A DNA stretch of 64,000 bases from Hirundichthys speculiger. Lineage: Eukaryota > Chordata > Actinopteri > Beloniformes > Exocoetidae. A model generated the notes under the pieces. That model worked only from the letters and a program-made list of their open reading frames with translations. It was not told where the DNA came from and searched no databases. The position numbers were made by a program, and so were the translations under genes. Below are positions 1 through 10,784 of this stretch, piece after piece; position 1 is the first letter of the stretch, and each line of letters starts with the position of its first letter. The stretch is from positions 806,001 to 870,000 of the forward strand of contig JAGFBZ010001254.1 of the NCBI GenBank assembly GCA_018398805.1, in the 5' to 3' direction.

Positions 1-105
1 CTCCAGTTCATCAGCGAGGAGCCAAGCACCAAGATCAACGTCACCAACGTTGACACCAAGAGCAGCACCAGTGGGAGCGGTGGGAAGGAAATGATGAAAC
101 TCTGA
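1..105 (+). CDS. C-terminal 34 codons of an unidentified plus-strand gene (partial)
   Basis: The window opens inside an open frame that reads LQFISEEPSTKINV, continues through a Ser/Gly-rich stretch (SSTSGSGG) and ends KEMMKL followed by TGA at 103-105. A long 3' UTR with a good poly(A) signal follows, so this is a genuine terminal exon. No splice acceptor is visible, so the exon continues left of the window. The hydrophilic tail, with possible N-glycosylation sequons or phosphorylation sites (NVT, TKSST), does not identify a family to me. It is not the C-terminus of the SCN beta subunits that neighbour GRAMD1A and GRAMD1B in human, as I remember them. The gene converges on dact3. Confidence 0.7.
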   Translation, partial: LQFISEEPSTKINVTNVDTKSSTSGSGGKEMMKL

Positions 106-1140
106 AGACTTTTTCAATACCCCATGCCATCCCCACATCAGTATAACAAGAGTGTTTGTTGTGGCGGACGTTCAACAGTGGAGTAAAGCTCTCTTTGCTG
201 CTGACACTGAACTTATCATGAACGAAACCATTGCATTTGGGGTCTAAACTTTGCTACTGTGCACAGGATAATCTGAAAACGACTCTTGGGTTGAAGGCAT
301 AGACTGTATAAAGCTAGGTTTATAGATGTGACACCACTTCAGTATTGCAAACGGGGAACTATTGCACAACTTCCAGTTTTCCATGTGTCATGCAAGAAAA
401 ATATTGACACTTCTCCTTTTCTTCTTGTATAACTCCATGTTTCATTTTTCTATTTAATTTTAAGCTTGTTAGAAACTATACTGTTACAAGAATATCTAAT
501 CTTGCAACACATAAAAATGGTTCCCTCGTGCCAGTTCAATTAATTGTTCACAAAAAACACCACAAGAGGGAGACACACTCTAAATGTCTGCTGCTCAGAG
601 CTCAGACTGTTTCTCCACTCCACAGTCATGAATAGTGGATTTTATTGTTCAAATGTGAGATTATCGATTATTTTGCTTGGGTAAAATGTCATTATTTATT
701 TTTTTGAAAGCCCCCCCCTCCCCTATGTAACAGTAGCACATCTGACTACATGGGGTATATTACAAGGAAGTTCATGTGCCAGCCCCTGGCATTGGACACA
801 AGGAAGTGTACCTCTAGTGGGACGAAATGAAATTACAAGACATGTGGACATTTTTTGTCAACAAAGCAGATCTAAATGCCCCCATGTGATCAAAAATGAC
901 TTGAAATCTCAGATAACTTAAATGGGTGCGAATACTTTATAGTTATTGCCAATGCACACTGTTTAATAAGTGTTTACAAGAAAAATATATTTCCATTCTT
1001 GAAGACCAGGTTAGTTATATATTCTCACAGGTTTTTATGGAGGGGACATTTACATTCCTAAAACATTGTTTTTGCTTTTTTGTTTCTGACTCTGTGTCCT
1101 TAATGCTGTATGCCAATAAAATGCCACAAGACTTTTCAAA
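106..1140 (+). other. 3' UTR and poly(A) signal of the plus-strand gene
   Basis: There is no coding potential after the TGA. A canonical AATAAA lies at 1115-1120, and a GT-rich stretch (about 1153-1175, gtgtgttggtgtgtggtttg) follows at the distance expected of a downstream cleavage element. This puts cleavage near 1135-1145. A short C-rich run lies at about 711-724. Confidence 0.65.
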
Positions 1141-1299
1141 CTGGCTTTATCAGTGTGTTGGTGTGTGGTTTGTGTTTAACTGCTGAGGGAGATGAGGTCA
1201 GCGTTTCAGGAAAGAGGGCCAGGAGAATCAATTGAACACAGCTGCAGCAGATCTCTAATTAGTTTGCCCCTCTGTTTATGCAAAACAGAAACAGTCATA

Positions 1300-2943
1300 A
1301 AAAGCTAATGTACCTTTTTTCTTTTATTTACAAATTACATTCATTCCAAACAAGGCCACATGATGGCATTCACAAAGACAAACATATATACAAAGTGTGT
1401 TTATGTGTTACTGTGTTTCATAGAACCTGTGCACGTCAACATACTTTACACACATGCATGAATTTACACTGGTCCGTGAGCAGAACCTCTACTGAACCCT
1501 CCTCTGACTCCTGTTCATGGATGCTTATTGGTCCCTTAAGCAGCTAGATGCAGAGGAGCGATGGTGGATTGTTAACGTCAGTGTGAATCCATCAAGAAAC
1601 AGGGCTGAAGACAACACTACTAAAAATAAAGTGACATGCACTCGTTCCCTGTTCAGAGAATCACAATCAGCCTGTGAATTTTGAGTCTGCAGAAAAACCA
1701 AACGCATACACCATTGTTTTCTGCAGTACAAATGTCAGATGATTTCCAGAAAACATTGGCCGAGCGCAACACAGATCCTTCCTTGTTTTAATTATTGGCA
1801 TTTATATGACGTTTCTAAAACAGACTGTGACCCTAATAATTTACAAAGTTCATCAAAGGAGTTTGAACCAGATGTTTTGGGTTCTGATTTGTGGAAAAAT
1901 AGAGGCAAGCTTTTCATTTCAGTTGAATTCAGTTCAGTTAAGTGAGTCAACACTGAGCAGATCAGATAATTATGGAAAATGTGACATTTCAGGAATTAAT
2001 TTTCAAAGAATAAATGAATATTTCAACAACATTTACACGCAACTGCTTTCTCAAGAAAATTCCTGCTTGCTTTATGATTAGTAAGAAAATGACTCGTTTC
2101 TGGGGTTGTGCAATAAATCAAATTTTAATCGTGACTTCAAATTTTGGCTCCAGATGATCAGAAAAAATTAACTGAGAAAAAAAAAAAAATTTTGCCACAT
2201 AGTCTGCCTTGTGTTCTGAATGACACGTGCACTTTAGGCAGCTCGACCAGAATTTGCTCTGATGGCCTGAATCATTTTCATTTAGTATGAAATTTGATTT
2301 GATCCACAATTTAAACTTACCATTGAAATGTTAACATTTTTCTGTTAAATTTAATGACTGCAAAATGCTTAAAAAGTCAGTTGTTAATAGTTTTAAATAA
2401 TCGTGATTTCAGTGATGTCCAAAATAGTCCTGATTATGCTTTTTTTTTTTCCATAATGGAGAAGCCTTTTACTGCGTTTCCCTGAAGGAGAATTCATAAT
2501 TTGCAAACTGTGTAAAAGAAAGCTTAAAAAAGCTTTTGCCAAAAAACACTTAAAAGGAAACTTAAAAGGAAACACACATGAACAGTTGTAGGAAGCTTAT
2601 TCTGTCACTTAGTTGCACAGCGGTAACTTAGCATCAATTATAACACAGCGCAGGAAATGCACATCAGTTTAGTGTCTGATGGTTGTTTGCTAAAAAATAA
2701 ATTAAACCAGACATTTTATACAGAGTGTGTCTCTAACTACACCTTTAATCATGCTCATTAAAATAGAAGCATCTCATCAAGAACATACTGTGGACAGAGG
2801 TAGGTTGATAATAAAGATGGGATCTATTATTTGGCACTTGATGTTCGACCATAAGTAACAGCCAAGATGCGGCTTTGAGAATAATTTTTACATCACAGTA
2901 GGAAGAGTTATTGTTGAAGTTTAAAACAAATTTGAATATTTAC
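1300..2943 (-). other. dact3: 3' UTR of dact3
   Basis: This non-coding stretch follows the dact3 stop codon on the minus strand. The only canonical minus-strand AATAAA I find is at 1323-1328 (tttatt on the plus strand), followed by a T/GT-rich sequence toward 1270-1300. The inferred 3' UTR of about 1.6 kb ends within about 200 bp of the opposing gene's poly(A) site. ATTAAA variants at about 1787, 2120 and 2742 could be internal alternatives. Confidence 0.55.
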
Positions 2944-4430
2944 TCATACAGTGGTCATGACTTTGAGAGACCCTGAGCGGAATCTGAGAATCTTCTTTTT
3001 GAGAGCGTGAGAGGCTTTGATCTTGACAAAGGCTTTGGGATGTGAAGGGGTGCTGGCTTGTGGCGAAGGAGAGGATGAAGAGGAGGTAGAAGCGAGGCGC
3101 GGTGGCAGCTGCTGGGGCCACACCAGCCCCCCGCTCTCGTCTGAGTCACTGGACAGTGAGCTGGAGGCTGGGGAGTAGACCTCGCTCATACTGGACTCGG
3201 ACTCTGCCGGGGCGTGACCAGCGTAGCCCTCTTCTCCCTGACAGAGAGGGGCCCTCCCCTGGGAGTCCTGGTGCCAGCGCTGGCTATGCTGCTGTTGGGA
3301 ATGAGACGGGTGGCCGTGGCGAGCTTTTCGAGGCGGTCGTCTATGTCCCTGCGCTGATGTCAGGGTCTCACCCTCGTCCTGGCTGAGCTCCAGGTTGGAG
3401 CACCAGCGCCGACTACTGTTGTGCCCGCTGTGGCTCACCTGGGGTCCAGTCACCTGGTTTTTGTTTAGAACGGGATTGGTTCTGTCTTGGCGTCTCTCTG
3501 TGGTGCTGTACCTCCTCTCAGGGAGCACCCTCTGCCCCAGCAGGCTGTTTTCAGACTGGGATCGATTTGTTTTGCTGCTTGCTTTCTTGGATTTCTGTCG
3601 ATCACTGTGACCTTTTTTAGATGCTTTGGACTTGTGATTGGGGTGTTCAGGAGAGGTAGAAGCTCGGTTGGGCTTTGACTGCTCTGGTTTGTAGTGTCGT
3701 GGGGAGCGCACAGGAGCATGACAAGCTTGTGCAGGGATAAACTGAGCACTTACTAAATTGTGCATTGGATGAATAGGGGGTTGTGGGTGTAAATAATGCT
3801 GGGGGGATGGGGGTTCACAGCAAAGGTTAAGAGCGCCAACACCACAGTTTGGGTCCTGGAAGGAAAGGGGTGATGGTAACCTCCCAGTCAGGGAGGACGG
3901 CCTGGGATGGGGGTAGGGGAGACCCAAATAGCAGTTTTCCTCAAAAGATTGGGCCTCTCTGCCACAGGCCTCCCCCTCTAGTAGGTCACAACCCAGTCCC
4001 TGACCCTTCGAATTTGCCAGTAGGTCAACGTGGGGCTGAAGATTGGGGTCAGGAAGGCGCGGCTCTGTAGTTAGAGAAGGCGTTCTCCTGTGTTGGGAGC
4101 TATGTCCAGAGGCACCGCAGTATGGGGGGTCAGGGCTCAGGGTGGTGCGAGGCTGACATGGCCGGGGTGAGAGGGTATGGCGCTGGATGAGACTGAGGAT
4201 GTAACCCTCCACCCTCAACGCGAGCTGGTAGTCCTCCTCAGTGACCTGGACCTCTGCAGGCTGTTGCTGCCAGGCAAGGTTGGCTCCCATGGGGTCCCAA
4301 TGCCAGGAGTCCACTGCTGAGCCCTCCTCAGCGATGCCTTCTAGAGGCGGGTGAGGGGCAGAGAAAGAGCGGGGTAGGCCTAGGCGTAGAACTGGCACTT
4401 CAAATTCTCCATTCAGGATGAGGGGGTCTC
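2944..4430 (-). CDS. dact3: dact3 exon 4: C-terminal three quarters of Dapper homolog 3
   Basis: Dapper/Dact proteins bind Dishevelled through a C-terminal PDZ ligand and tune Wnt and TGF-beta signalling. This last exon encodes about residues 159-653. The acceptor (aataag) precedes GAGACCCC and restores the split Gly codon of exon 3, giving RPKSIGDP. Then come the family motifs: SFSAPHP, a Pro/Ser-rich middle with DPNCG, LVSAQFIPA, a Lys/Ser-rich basic stretch (KSKASKKGHSDRQKSKKASS), SQSENSLLGQ, SESSMSEVYSPASS, SDSDESGGLVWPQQL, and the invariant tail FVKIKASHALKKKILRF ending in MTTV. The pairs SGGLVWPQQL, KASHALKKK and GSLKVMTTV fit DACT3 better than DACT1 or DACT2. The stop is TGA at 2944-2946. 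Whether this is dact3a or dact3b cannot be told from the window. Confidence 0.95.
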
Positions 4431-5596
4431 CTTATTACACAAAGAAACACAGACAAGTAGGTCAAGATGCAATGGCGTGATTATTAGAATTCAAATGTAA
4501 TAGCAAGCATGTACAGTTGTGTTTCAAAATAATAGCAGTGTGTTTAAAGAAGTGAACAAAGCTTGAAATCTTTATAAAAAGTTTTACTTCCAAACACGCA
4601 AATGCATTGGGAACAGTGCACATTCTATTCCAAATCAAAACATGAAGGAAAATGTTATCACATTTGTGATTACTTTACAGAAAGTGAGGAAAAGGGAACA
4701 AGGAGCAGTGTCTGCATTTTTCTTCACAAACTCAACCGTTCACTGTATAAACTGAGAAATGCCTTAAGTTTGTCAGTGAACATGTTTCTAAGCTGTTTGC
4801 ATGCACTAAATGTCACAAACAGTGTTATGTCCAACATCTGGAGAGATTCATTTTCCTACTGGTCAATTTGGATGTGACATCTTTCTGAGCTCTGACTTCT
4901 GAGATAAATGGAACACAACAATAACAGGCAACCAGTAAAGCTGAGACTGGTTAAATTTGTTGTTTGTTCTATGAGTAAAACACCATGTTACAAATGGTGC
5001 TGGATTGGTAGTTACAAGACTTGCTTTTTTGTGCTTCTAGTAGCTTTTTTTGTTAGTCAGAGACACAGGAAGCAGAGAAGACACACAGCAAAGCATTACA
5101 GGCTGGAAATTGAACCTGCAACAACAGCCTCTTGCATATGGGTTAACTGCTTAAACCACTAGGCTATGCAGCAGCTCACGAGACTTGCTTCTGACAAACT
5201 AAAACACTAAAATCCAAATCACTGCTGGCCGTTGCACACTGCACCTCCACAGTGGACTTAAAATTTGAATTTGAATTTATGCCTTTATAGTTGCAGTTTG
5301 TCTGCGGTTTATTGCATTTGTATGCATGTTTGAGCTCTCTGGTGACTGGCACATGCTCTTTCAACATTTTAGACCACTTCCCTGAATTTTCTTTCACGGA
5401 ACTTATGAAATAAAATCAGAGGTTGCATTTGTATTTATTTCCCACGACATGTAAATGACAACTGATTTGTTTGACAGTGCAAAAAAATGTGTCAAAATGT
5501 GCACAGATTGACCGAAATCACTGCTATTTCTGAAGATGCACATTTGCAAATGTATCACTTTTTCACAATCTCTCCCCATCTGCTCCCTTTTCTCAC
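4431..5596 (-). other. dact3: dact3 intron 3, with repeat sequence
   Basis: This 1.17-kb intron lies between donor gtgag (5592-5596) and acceptor aataag (4431-4436). Its left half (about 4500-4830) begins gtttcaaaataatagcagtg, a string I associate with dispersed fish DNA repeats, though I cannot name the family. Its right half holds a tRNA-derived SINE-like segment (separate entry). Confidence 0.6.
5040..5178 (-). repeat. tRNA-derived SINE-like segment
   Basis: Read on the minus strand from 5178, the sequence has a tRNA-type promoter. A box A-like tract (TAGCCTAGTGGTTTAAGC) is followed about 45 bases later by a box B-like tract (GGTTCAATTTCC). The spacing and the sequence 'cctagtgg...ggttcaa' are typical of tRNA-head SINEs. 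I see no intact cloverleaf with a full acceptor stem, so it is not a functional tRNA gene. It lies inside dact3 intron 3 in the same orientation as the gene. Confidence 0.55.
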
Positions 5597-5707
5597 CTAT
5601 AGACTTGGGCCTGTCGCTGGTGTAAGCCCAAGAGGAAACATTCTCTGTGGGGTCAGTGGAGGAAGATTTTCTTTTTGGCGACTGTCCCTCGCTTGATTCA
5701 TAGAAAC
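5597..5707 (-). CDS. dact3: dact3 exon 3
   Basis: This 111-nt internal exon runs from acceptor tttgtcccag to donor gtgagaa. It is phase 1 at both ends, and joining it to its neighbours gives RPSSGFYESSEGQSP at the 5' side and YTSDRPKSIGDP at the 3' side. Both junction strings are hallmarks of the Dact family: 'SRPSSGFYE' and the 'SxRPKSxGD' phosphosite-like motif. The body is Ser/Lys-rich (SPKRKSSSTDPTENVSS) and probably disordered. It covers about residues 122-159. Confidence 0.93.
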   Translation of the reverse strand, partial: VSMNQARDSRQKENLPPLTPQRMFPLGLTPATGPSL

Positions 5708-6031
5708 CTGGGACAAAGGGGGAGCAGAGAGCAAGGAGACACACGTCTGATTCATCATACCTCACTGGTCATGTTATTTCTCTGAAAAAATCCTTCTTGA
5801 TGCAGGCAGTCTCTCATTTAGCAAAAAGCCACAAAGACATCTCAAAAGCAACTGGAGCATTAACAAACAAGATTAACAGAAATGAAACAGAGCAACAATT
5901 TTATACAGAAACATGCTTAGTTGAATTACTGAACAAAAGTAAATTACAAAGTACATCTGCATTTTTAAAAATCTTAATTACGCGCCTGACAGAGCAGTGA
6001 TGAAAGAGAAGCTTTTAAACAGCGTGAATAC
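5708..6031 (-). other. dact3: dact3 intron 2
   Basis: A short 324-bp intron from donor gtattc (6026-6031) to acceptor cccag (5708-5712). The donor is weaker than consensus. Nothing else is recognised in it. Confidence 0.8.
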
Positions 6032-6164
6032 CAGAACTCGGCCGACTGTCGCCAGCGTCTCCTTGAGCTCCATCGCAGCAGCCATCATCGATGTCAATCC
6101 TCAGCTCTCCCACCTGCTGTTCCAGCGCCTGCATGAGCCCCCATGGAGAACTCTGAAGGGCACT
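6032..6164 (-). CDS. dact3: dact3 exon 2: N-terminal coiled-coil/leucine-zipper region
   Basis: This 133-nt exon starts in phase 0 after acceptor gtttgcatttcag and ends in phase 1 before gtattc. It encodes SALQSSPWGLMQALEQQV followed by GELRIDIDD and DSRPSSG. The LMQALEQQVGELRID heptad-like run matches the short leucine-zipper segment that Dact proteins use to self-associate, and RPSSG continues into FYE in exon 3. It covers about residues 78-122. The acidic IDIDDG segment corresponds to 'LSLESGG' of human DACT3 as I remember it. Confidence 0.92.
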
Positions 6165-8769
6165 CTGAAATGCAAACACACAAAAACTGTTTTTCTGCTC
6201 TCCGTACTCCATTAAAATGTGGTAAGTAGTCTTTAAATAAATGGTGAGACGCAACAATTTATGATTTCAATCAACAACAAAGGAAGAAGATGAAAGAGTA
6301 TTCACAATCACATTCACTCATTTCCAGAAACGGTACGGGCCAAGGCACAGCTGCATCCGTCACTGCTTGTTTCTCCAGCTGCAGCTCTTATTTTATTTGG
6401 CATTCGGATGCATCTAGCTCTGTTACCGTTTCCAAACAGCTTGCTCTACCGTTAATATGAGTGACGTAAAACCCAAAACAGTTTTGTAAGTTTCAATTTA
6501 TTAATTCAATTTGTGCCCTAGTTTTCTTCCCACAACAGGGATTAAAATAGCCAAGATAAATCAGCACTGAAATGTCAAAACTTAAAAAAAGAACAACTCA
6601 ACCTGCACATTTGTTGTGAACTAGTTTCTAAATTACAAATGTGGCCATCGTAAGTCACTATGCATCACTGAAGCGCGTCCACATATGGTGCTCATATCTG
6701 TCACTGGGGTCTAATACGCAAGAAAATTCACATGGGAAACGGTCAAGTCGAAAAATGAATAATTCAAGGCTCTTTGAAGGGTAGGGGGGGTGCTCTTTCA
6801 TGTGACTGGGGGATGCAGATACATGCAATCACATACACAGACCAATATGCTTACTCGTCCTAAATAAGGCTAAGACAAAAATGTAATGCAAAAAGTGATT
6901 TAAATGAAAAAAGAAAAATCCAAAACAAAACACATGCTTTTATTCTTCTTTTGCTGATGAGAGCGGGGCCCTCCACACAGACACACCACAGTTTGTTGAA
7001 GTCCACACTACTGACACTCCTGTCTCATTAGGAAGCTCCATTACCAGAAGATTGAGCACGTCCATGTAACAAGGTGGCATTTCTTTTTCCTCTGCAAACC
7101 TGTGATGGACTGCCTGTCAGACGACTGCTGCACTTAAACCGTCTTTGTGCCAAATCAAACACCGTCTTTTGGAATATACTATATTATTATATGTATATAC
7201 TGTGATATAGCTGACGAGAAATCACTTAAAAGGCTGATGAAACACAGGGATGAAGAGGCTTTTTGTTCGGCAATGTGGTCCAGCCCGAAACATCTCAACT
7301 TAGAATTGATTGGATTTTACGCAAAATTCATCAAGACATTGATCTCCTTTAAAGTGAACACATCTTGACTCAATGTGTTTAAAGATCAGACAACTGCAAA
7401 ACAGGATTCCCATGAGCCTCAGCTTTTCTTGTTACGAAAAAATAATGTCAACATGCATAATTAAGATGAATGTACACTGAAAACCTAAACATCCTCATTG
7501 CTATAATGTCTTGGTACATGATTTATTTGACAGCTCACTGCTGCCTTACTGAGCTTAAGGTCAGTGGGTTTTTTTTTTCCCCCCTCCTTGTTTTGACCCG
7601 CTTCGAATCAGCTCCATTTGTCCCACTTTGTCCTAAATGCAATCATAATGCAAATAACTGCTATTGGGGGGCATATAATTCAAGCTATGCTTCCAACATG
7701 ACCTCTTTCCCCCAGACATTCTCTTTTCTTTTGTCTCGACGAGCCTGCTTATTGTCTTATTATAAACAAAGCATTAGCATCAACGCATCAATACATTTTG
7801 AGGGGGGCGGTTTGTTTCAGCTGCTAGCAGGATAGTGGGGTAAAGAAATGGTTTGGAGGAGGGGAGACTATTGGAAATCAACTAATCAATGATCCTGTTT
7901 CACACAATCAATTGCTTGCCATCTCTTTGCAGAGATGTGTGCACACATATGCACTCTGTTGAGTATTAAATTATAAACTTGCAGAAAAGCAAATCTACAT
8001 GAACAAGCTAACCAGCTGGTTCATACTGAAGTGTGGTTCATTTTGCAGGAGGCTATTTTACTATTACTGGTCTCAAACTGGTTTCCTTCACACTGTTTGC
8101 ACTGGTACCACTGCTGCCTGATTGCATCCTGAACCCCAACCCGGTGGGGGATGGGTGGGACAGTGGACACGGCGCGCCCAGACTACCTTTGCCTTGGAGT
8201 CGATACACAGAGGATGAACAAAACCTCAGGGCCACTTCCATTTTAAGTGACACAGAACGAGCTGCGGGAATCCAGCTGAAACCAGATCACCATCGTAACG
8301 TTCCTTTCAGGCTTTTCAATATGAATAAAAAAAATGGAAGGCTGCAAGATTTTAATGTCAAGTGATAAATAAAAGTGGGATGTCTTATCAGTAGTGACAT
8401 GAGGGCCCGCTGTAAATCTGACAAATGAAAGGGTTTATAGAGGACAGAAAAGATTGGCAAGTGAGGTTCAGACCTTGGCTGGTTTGAACAGGATTACAGC
8501 GTAGACCTCTGACCAGTTAACAGCTGGGACTGTTTTGAGACAACATTCCCAAAATGTAGAGATCTGAGGAACAGATCTGAGGGCAGATAAGCTATGTAGC
8601 CACACTTTTGACCCTATTATCATGTGAAAGAGAGGATATGCATTTCTAAGATTTCACATATCAAGACATAATTAAAAACAAACAAACAACCTTATCACAT
8701 CTTAGAACAAAATAAATACAGCCTGAAAGGAACAACATTACATGATATATTGCATAGTTTCATTAGTTA

Positions 8770-9545
8770 AGAAAAACTAATACAAAATACAGAAGCAGTG
8801 TGAAAAATTAATTACATCCTATGATTCAGTAGCTTGTGGAGTCACCTTTATCAGTAATAACTTTAAATAACTGATTTCTATTAAATGTTACTGATGAGGA
8901 ATGTTTGACCCTGCCTGTTTAACCACAACTCTCTTAAAGTCTCTTTGTAGCAGCTGAGTTCATGGTTGACTCAATGACTGCAAGGTTCCAAGGACCTGTG
9001 GCTGCAAAACAAGCTCCAATCATCACACTTCCACCACCGCACCTGACAGCTGGAATGAGGTATTTGCGATGATACGCTGTGTCTGGCTTTCGTCAAACAT
9101 TGTACTGTGCATCATAGCAAACATCTCCAATTTGGACATGTCTGTTCAAAGGACATTGTCAGATAAGTTTTGTGGTTTCTTCAGATGCACCTTTGTAAAC
9201 CCAACCTTATCTGCCATGTTCTTTTTTTTCCTGGCAACCCTTTCAAATAAGCCACATCTATGCAGTCTTTTCTCTAACAATGATGTCATGAGCTTTTACT
9301 ATTTATCACACTAACAGAGAACTGTAGAGAATGAGACGTAGCCCTGGGGGTGTTTTTGCAAATTTGCAAGGTCTGGCCATGAGGTGAACTTGTTGGGATG
9401 TTCAGTCTGGGGAAGATTCACAACTGTCTTCAACGTTTTTCCACGTGTTAATAATCTTTTTACCCTGTAAAATAATGGATTCCAGAAGAAGGAACATGCT
9501 TCTCTAACATTCTGCTGGTATCATTTCTGCTTGGCGTTGTGTTAA
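8770..9545 (-). mobile_element. Tc1/mariner-like transposase relic (decayed)
   Basis: The stretch around 8940-9240 is the antisense of a Tc1-type transposase gene: 'gctgcaaaacaagctccaatcatcacacttccaccaccgc' corresponds to the conserved GGGSVM-WGCFAA block, and 'gtccaaaggacattgt' follows at the usual distance. Stops and indels break every frame. It is a fossil in dact3 intron 1, ending just before the hAT-like insertion at 9559. Terminal repeats were not resolved, so the limits are approximate. Confidence 0.6.
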
Positions 9546-9550
9546 CATAC

Positions 9551-10388
9551 ACCTGAATTAGTGCTGGGCGGTATGACCAAAAATTTATATCACGGTATTT
9601 TTCAAAATTATATCGGTTTCACTGTATTTTTTTTTTTTGAAGGCACAACTGGGTGTTAACCACATTTTCTAATCATTTAGAGGAATTGCTGCAGTAAATT
9701 GGCTTAGAATGACCTATTTTACTGTCACGAGGAGTGAATATTGTAGAAAAACATTCATATCTACACTAGTATTAATACAGGTTTGCATGGCCTCACAAAA
9801 TGATACTATTTACAAAGAGGTGGCACTCGTGATTCTAATTAAGTGAAGGAATCAGAATGCATGATAGTTGCAGTTAAGATACAGAACCCTTTTATTTTTC
9901 AAACAACATATTTTTGTAAAAAATCAACATTAACTACACAATGTAAACAACGTTCTAAAGTTGTAGCTACGGGAGGCAACACCCACCTGGTGTTGCTTCC
10001 CGCGGCTACAACTTTAGCTCGGCAACATTAGCAGATTATTGTAGTTTGTTGGACGTCGTCTTTTTTCAATCCAAAGAACTTCCACACGACAGACACGGCT
10101 CCTCGTTTAGGAAGAAGTTCCTCAGTCATGTTGCCGTTCTGGAGCTTCCACTTTGGGACTTTCGCTGTCCCGAACTAGTAGCGTGTTGTGCCTCCAGTGC
10201 AACTGTAAAACAGTCCCCTGTCAAACAATGTTCTGCAGCACTCACGTTCCGCCACGCAGCGTTTCCAACGTTGTGTACTCTACAGTACATACTCACCGGT
10301 ATTACGGTATATGAAAAATTCATATCATAAGAAAAATAAACACCGGTATTCGGTATGAACCGGTATACCGCCCTGCACTAACCTGAAT
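9551..10388. mobile_element. non-autonomous hAT-like DNA transposon with perfect 8-bp target duplication
   Basis: The element (9559-10380, 822 bp) begins TAGTGCTGGGCGGTATGACC and ends with the inverted counterpart, which reads TAGTGCAGGGCGGTATACCG on the minus strand. It is flanked on both sides by the identical octamer ACCTGAAT (9551-9558 and 10381-10388). An 8-bp duplication with CAG/TAGGGCxGGGC-like ends is the signature of the hAT superfamily. No transposase frame is present. The interior holds a long near-perfect hairpin (9957-10015). Confidence 0.85.
9957..10015. repeat. long internal hairpin of the hAT-like element
   Basis: AAAGTTGTAGC, ACGGGAGGCAACACC, a five-base spacer (cacct) and the inverted copy GGTGTTGC-TTCCCGC-GGCTACAACTTT form an imperfect stem of about 25 bp with a very small loop. 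It sits in the middle of the element rather than at its ends. Confidence 0.8.
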
Positions 10389-10748
10389 GTTCCAGTTGCG
10401 TAAACTAACCACACTGGCCACACTTGCTGATGATTAATTAGGTCATTTGATTAGCAGCACTTTTCTAACTTCTGTGAGGCGGGACTTAGTATTTCACACG
10501 TCGCTTCTGTATTTTGGCTGAACTCTTGTTAAATATAATAACTCAGTGTAACATGCCATGTGTTGTTGTTCATCTGATGTTTTAATTTACATAATGTCCA
10601 AACAAATCAGATGATTTTTAAACATTTTGTCTTGATATATTAAGGATTGAAAGATGGTGTACTTTCAGTTTAATGCATCTGTATATAATCACAACACTAC
10701 TGTGACAAGAGCCACACAGAGAATAAGTCTGTGGGAGGCCGGATACCA

Positions 10749-10784
10749 ACACACACGCAGACACACACACACACACACACACAG
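10749..10784. repeat. (CA)n microsatellite
   Basis: An uninterrupted dinucleotide run lies at about 10761-10783, with imperfect CA repeats on its left. Confidence 0.95.

Noticed and set aside
5110..5178. tRNA gene
   Set aside because: Box A and box B-like sequences are present but no complete cloverleaf or acceptor stem; better explained as a SINE head.
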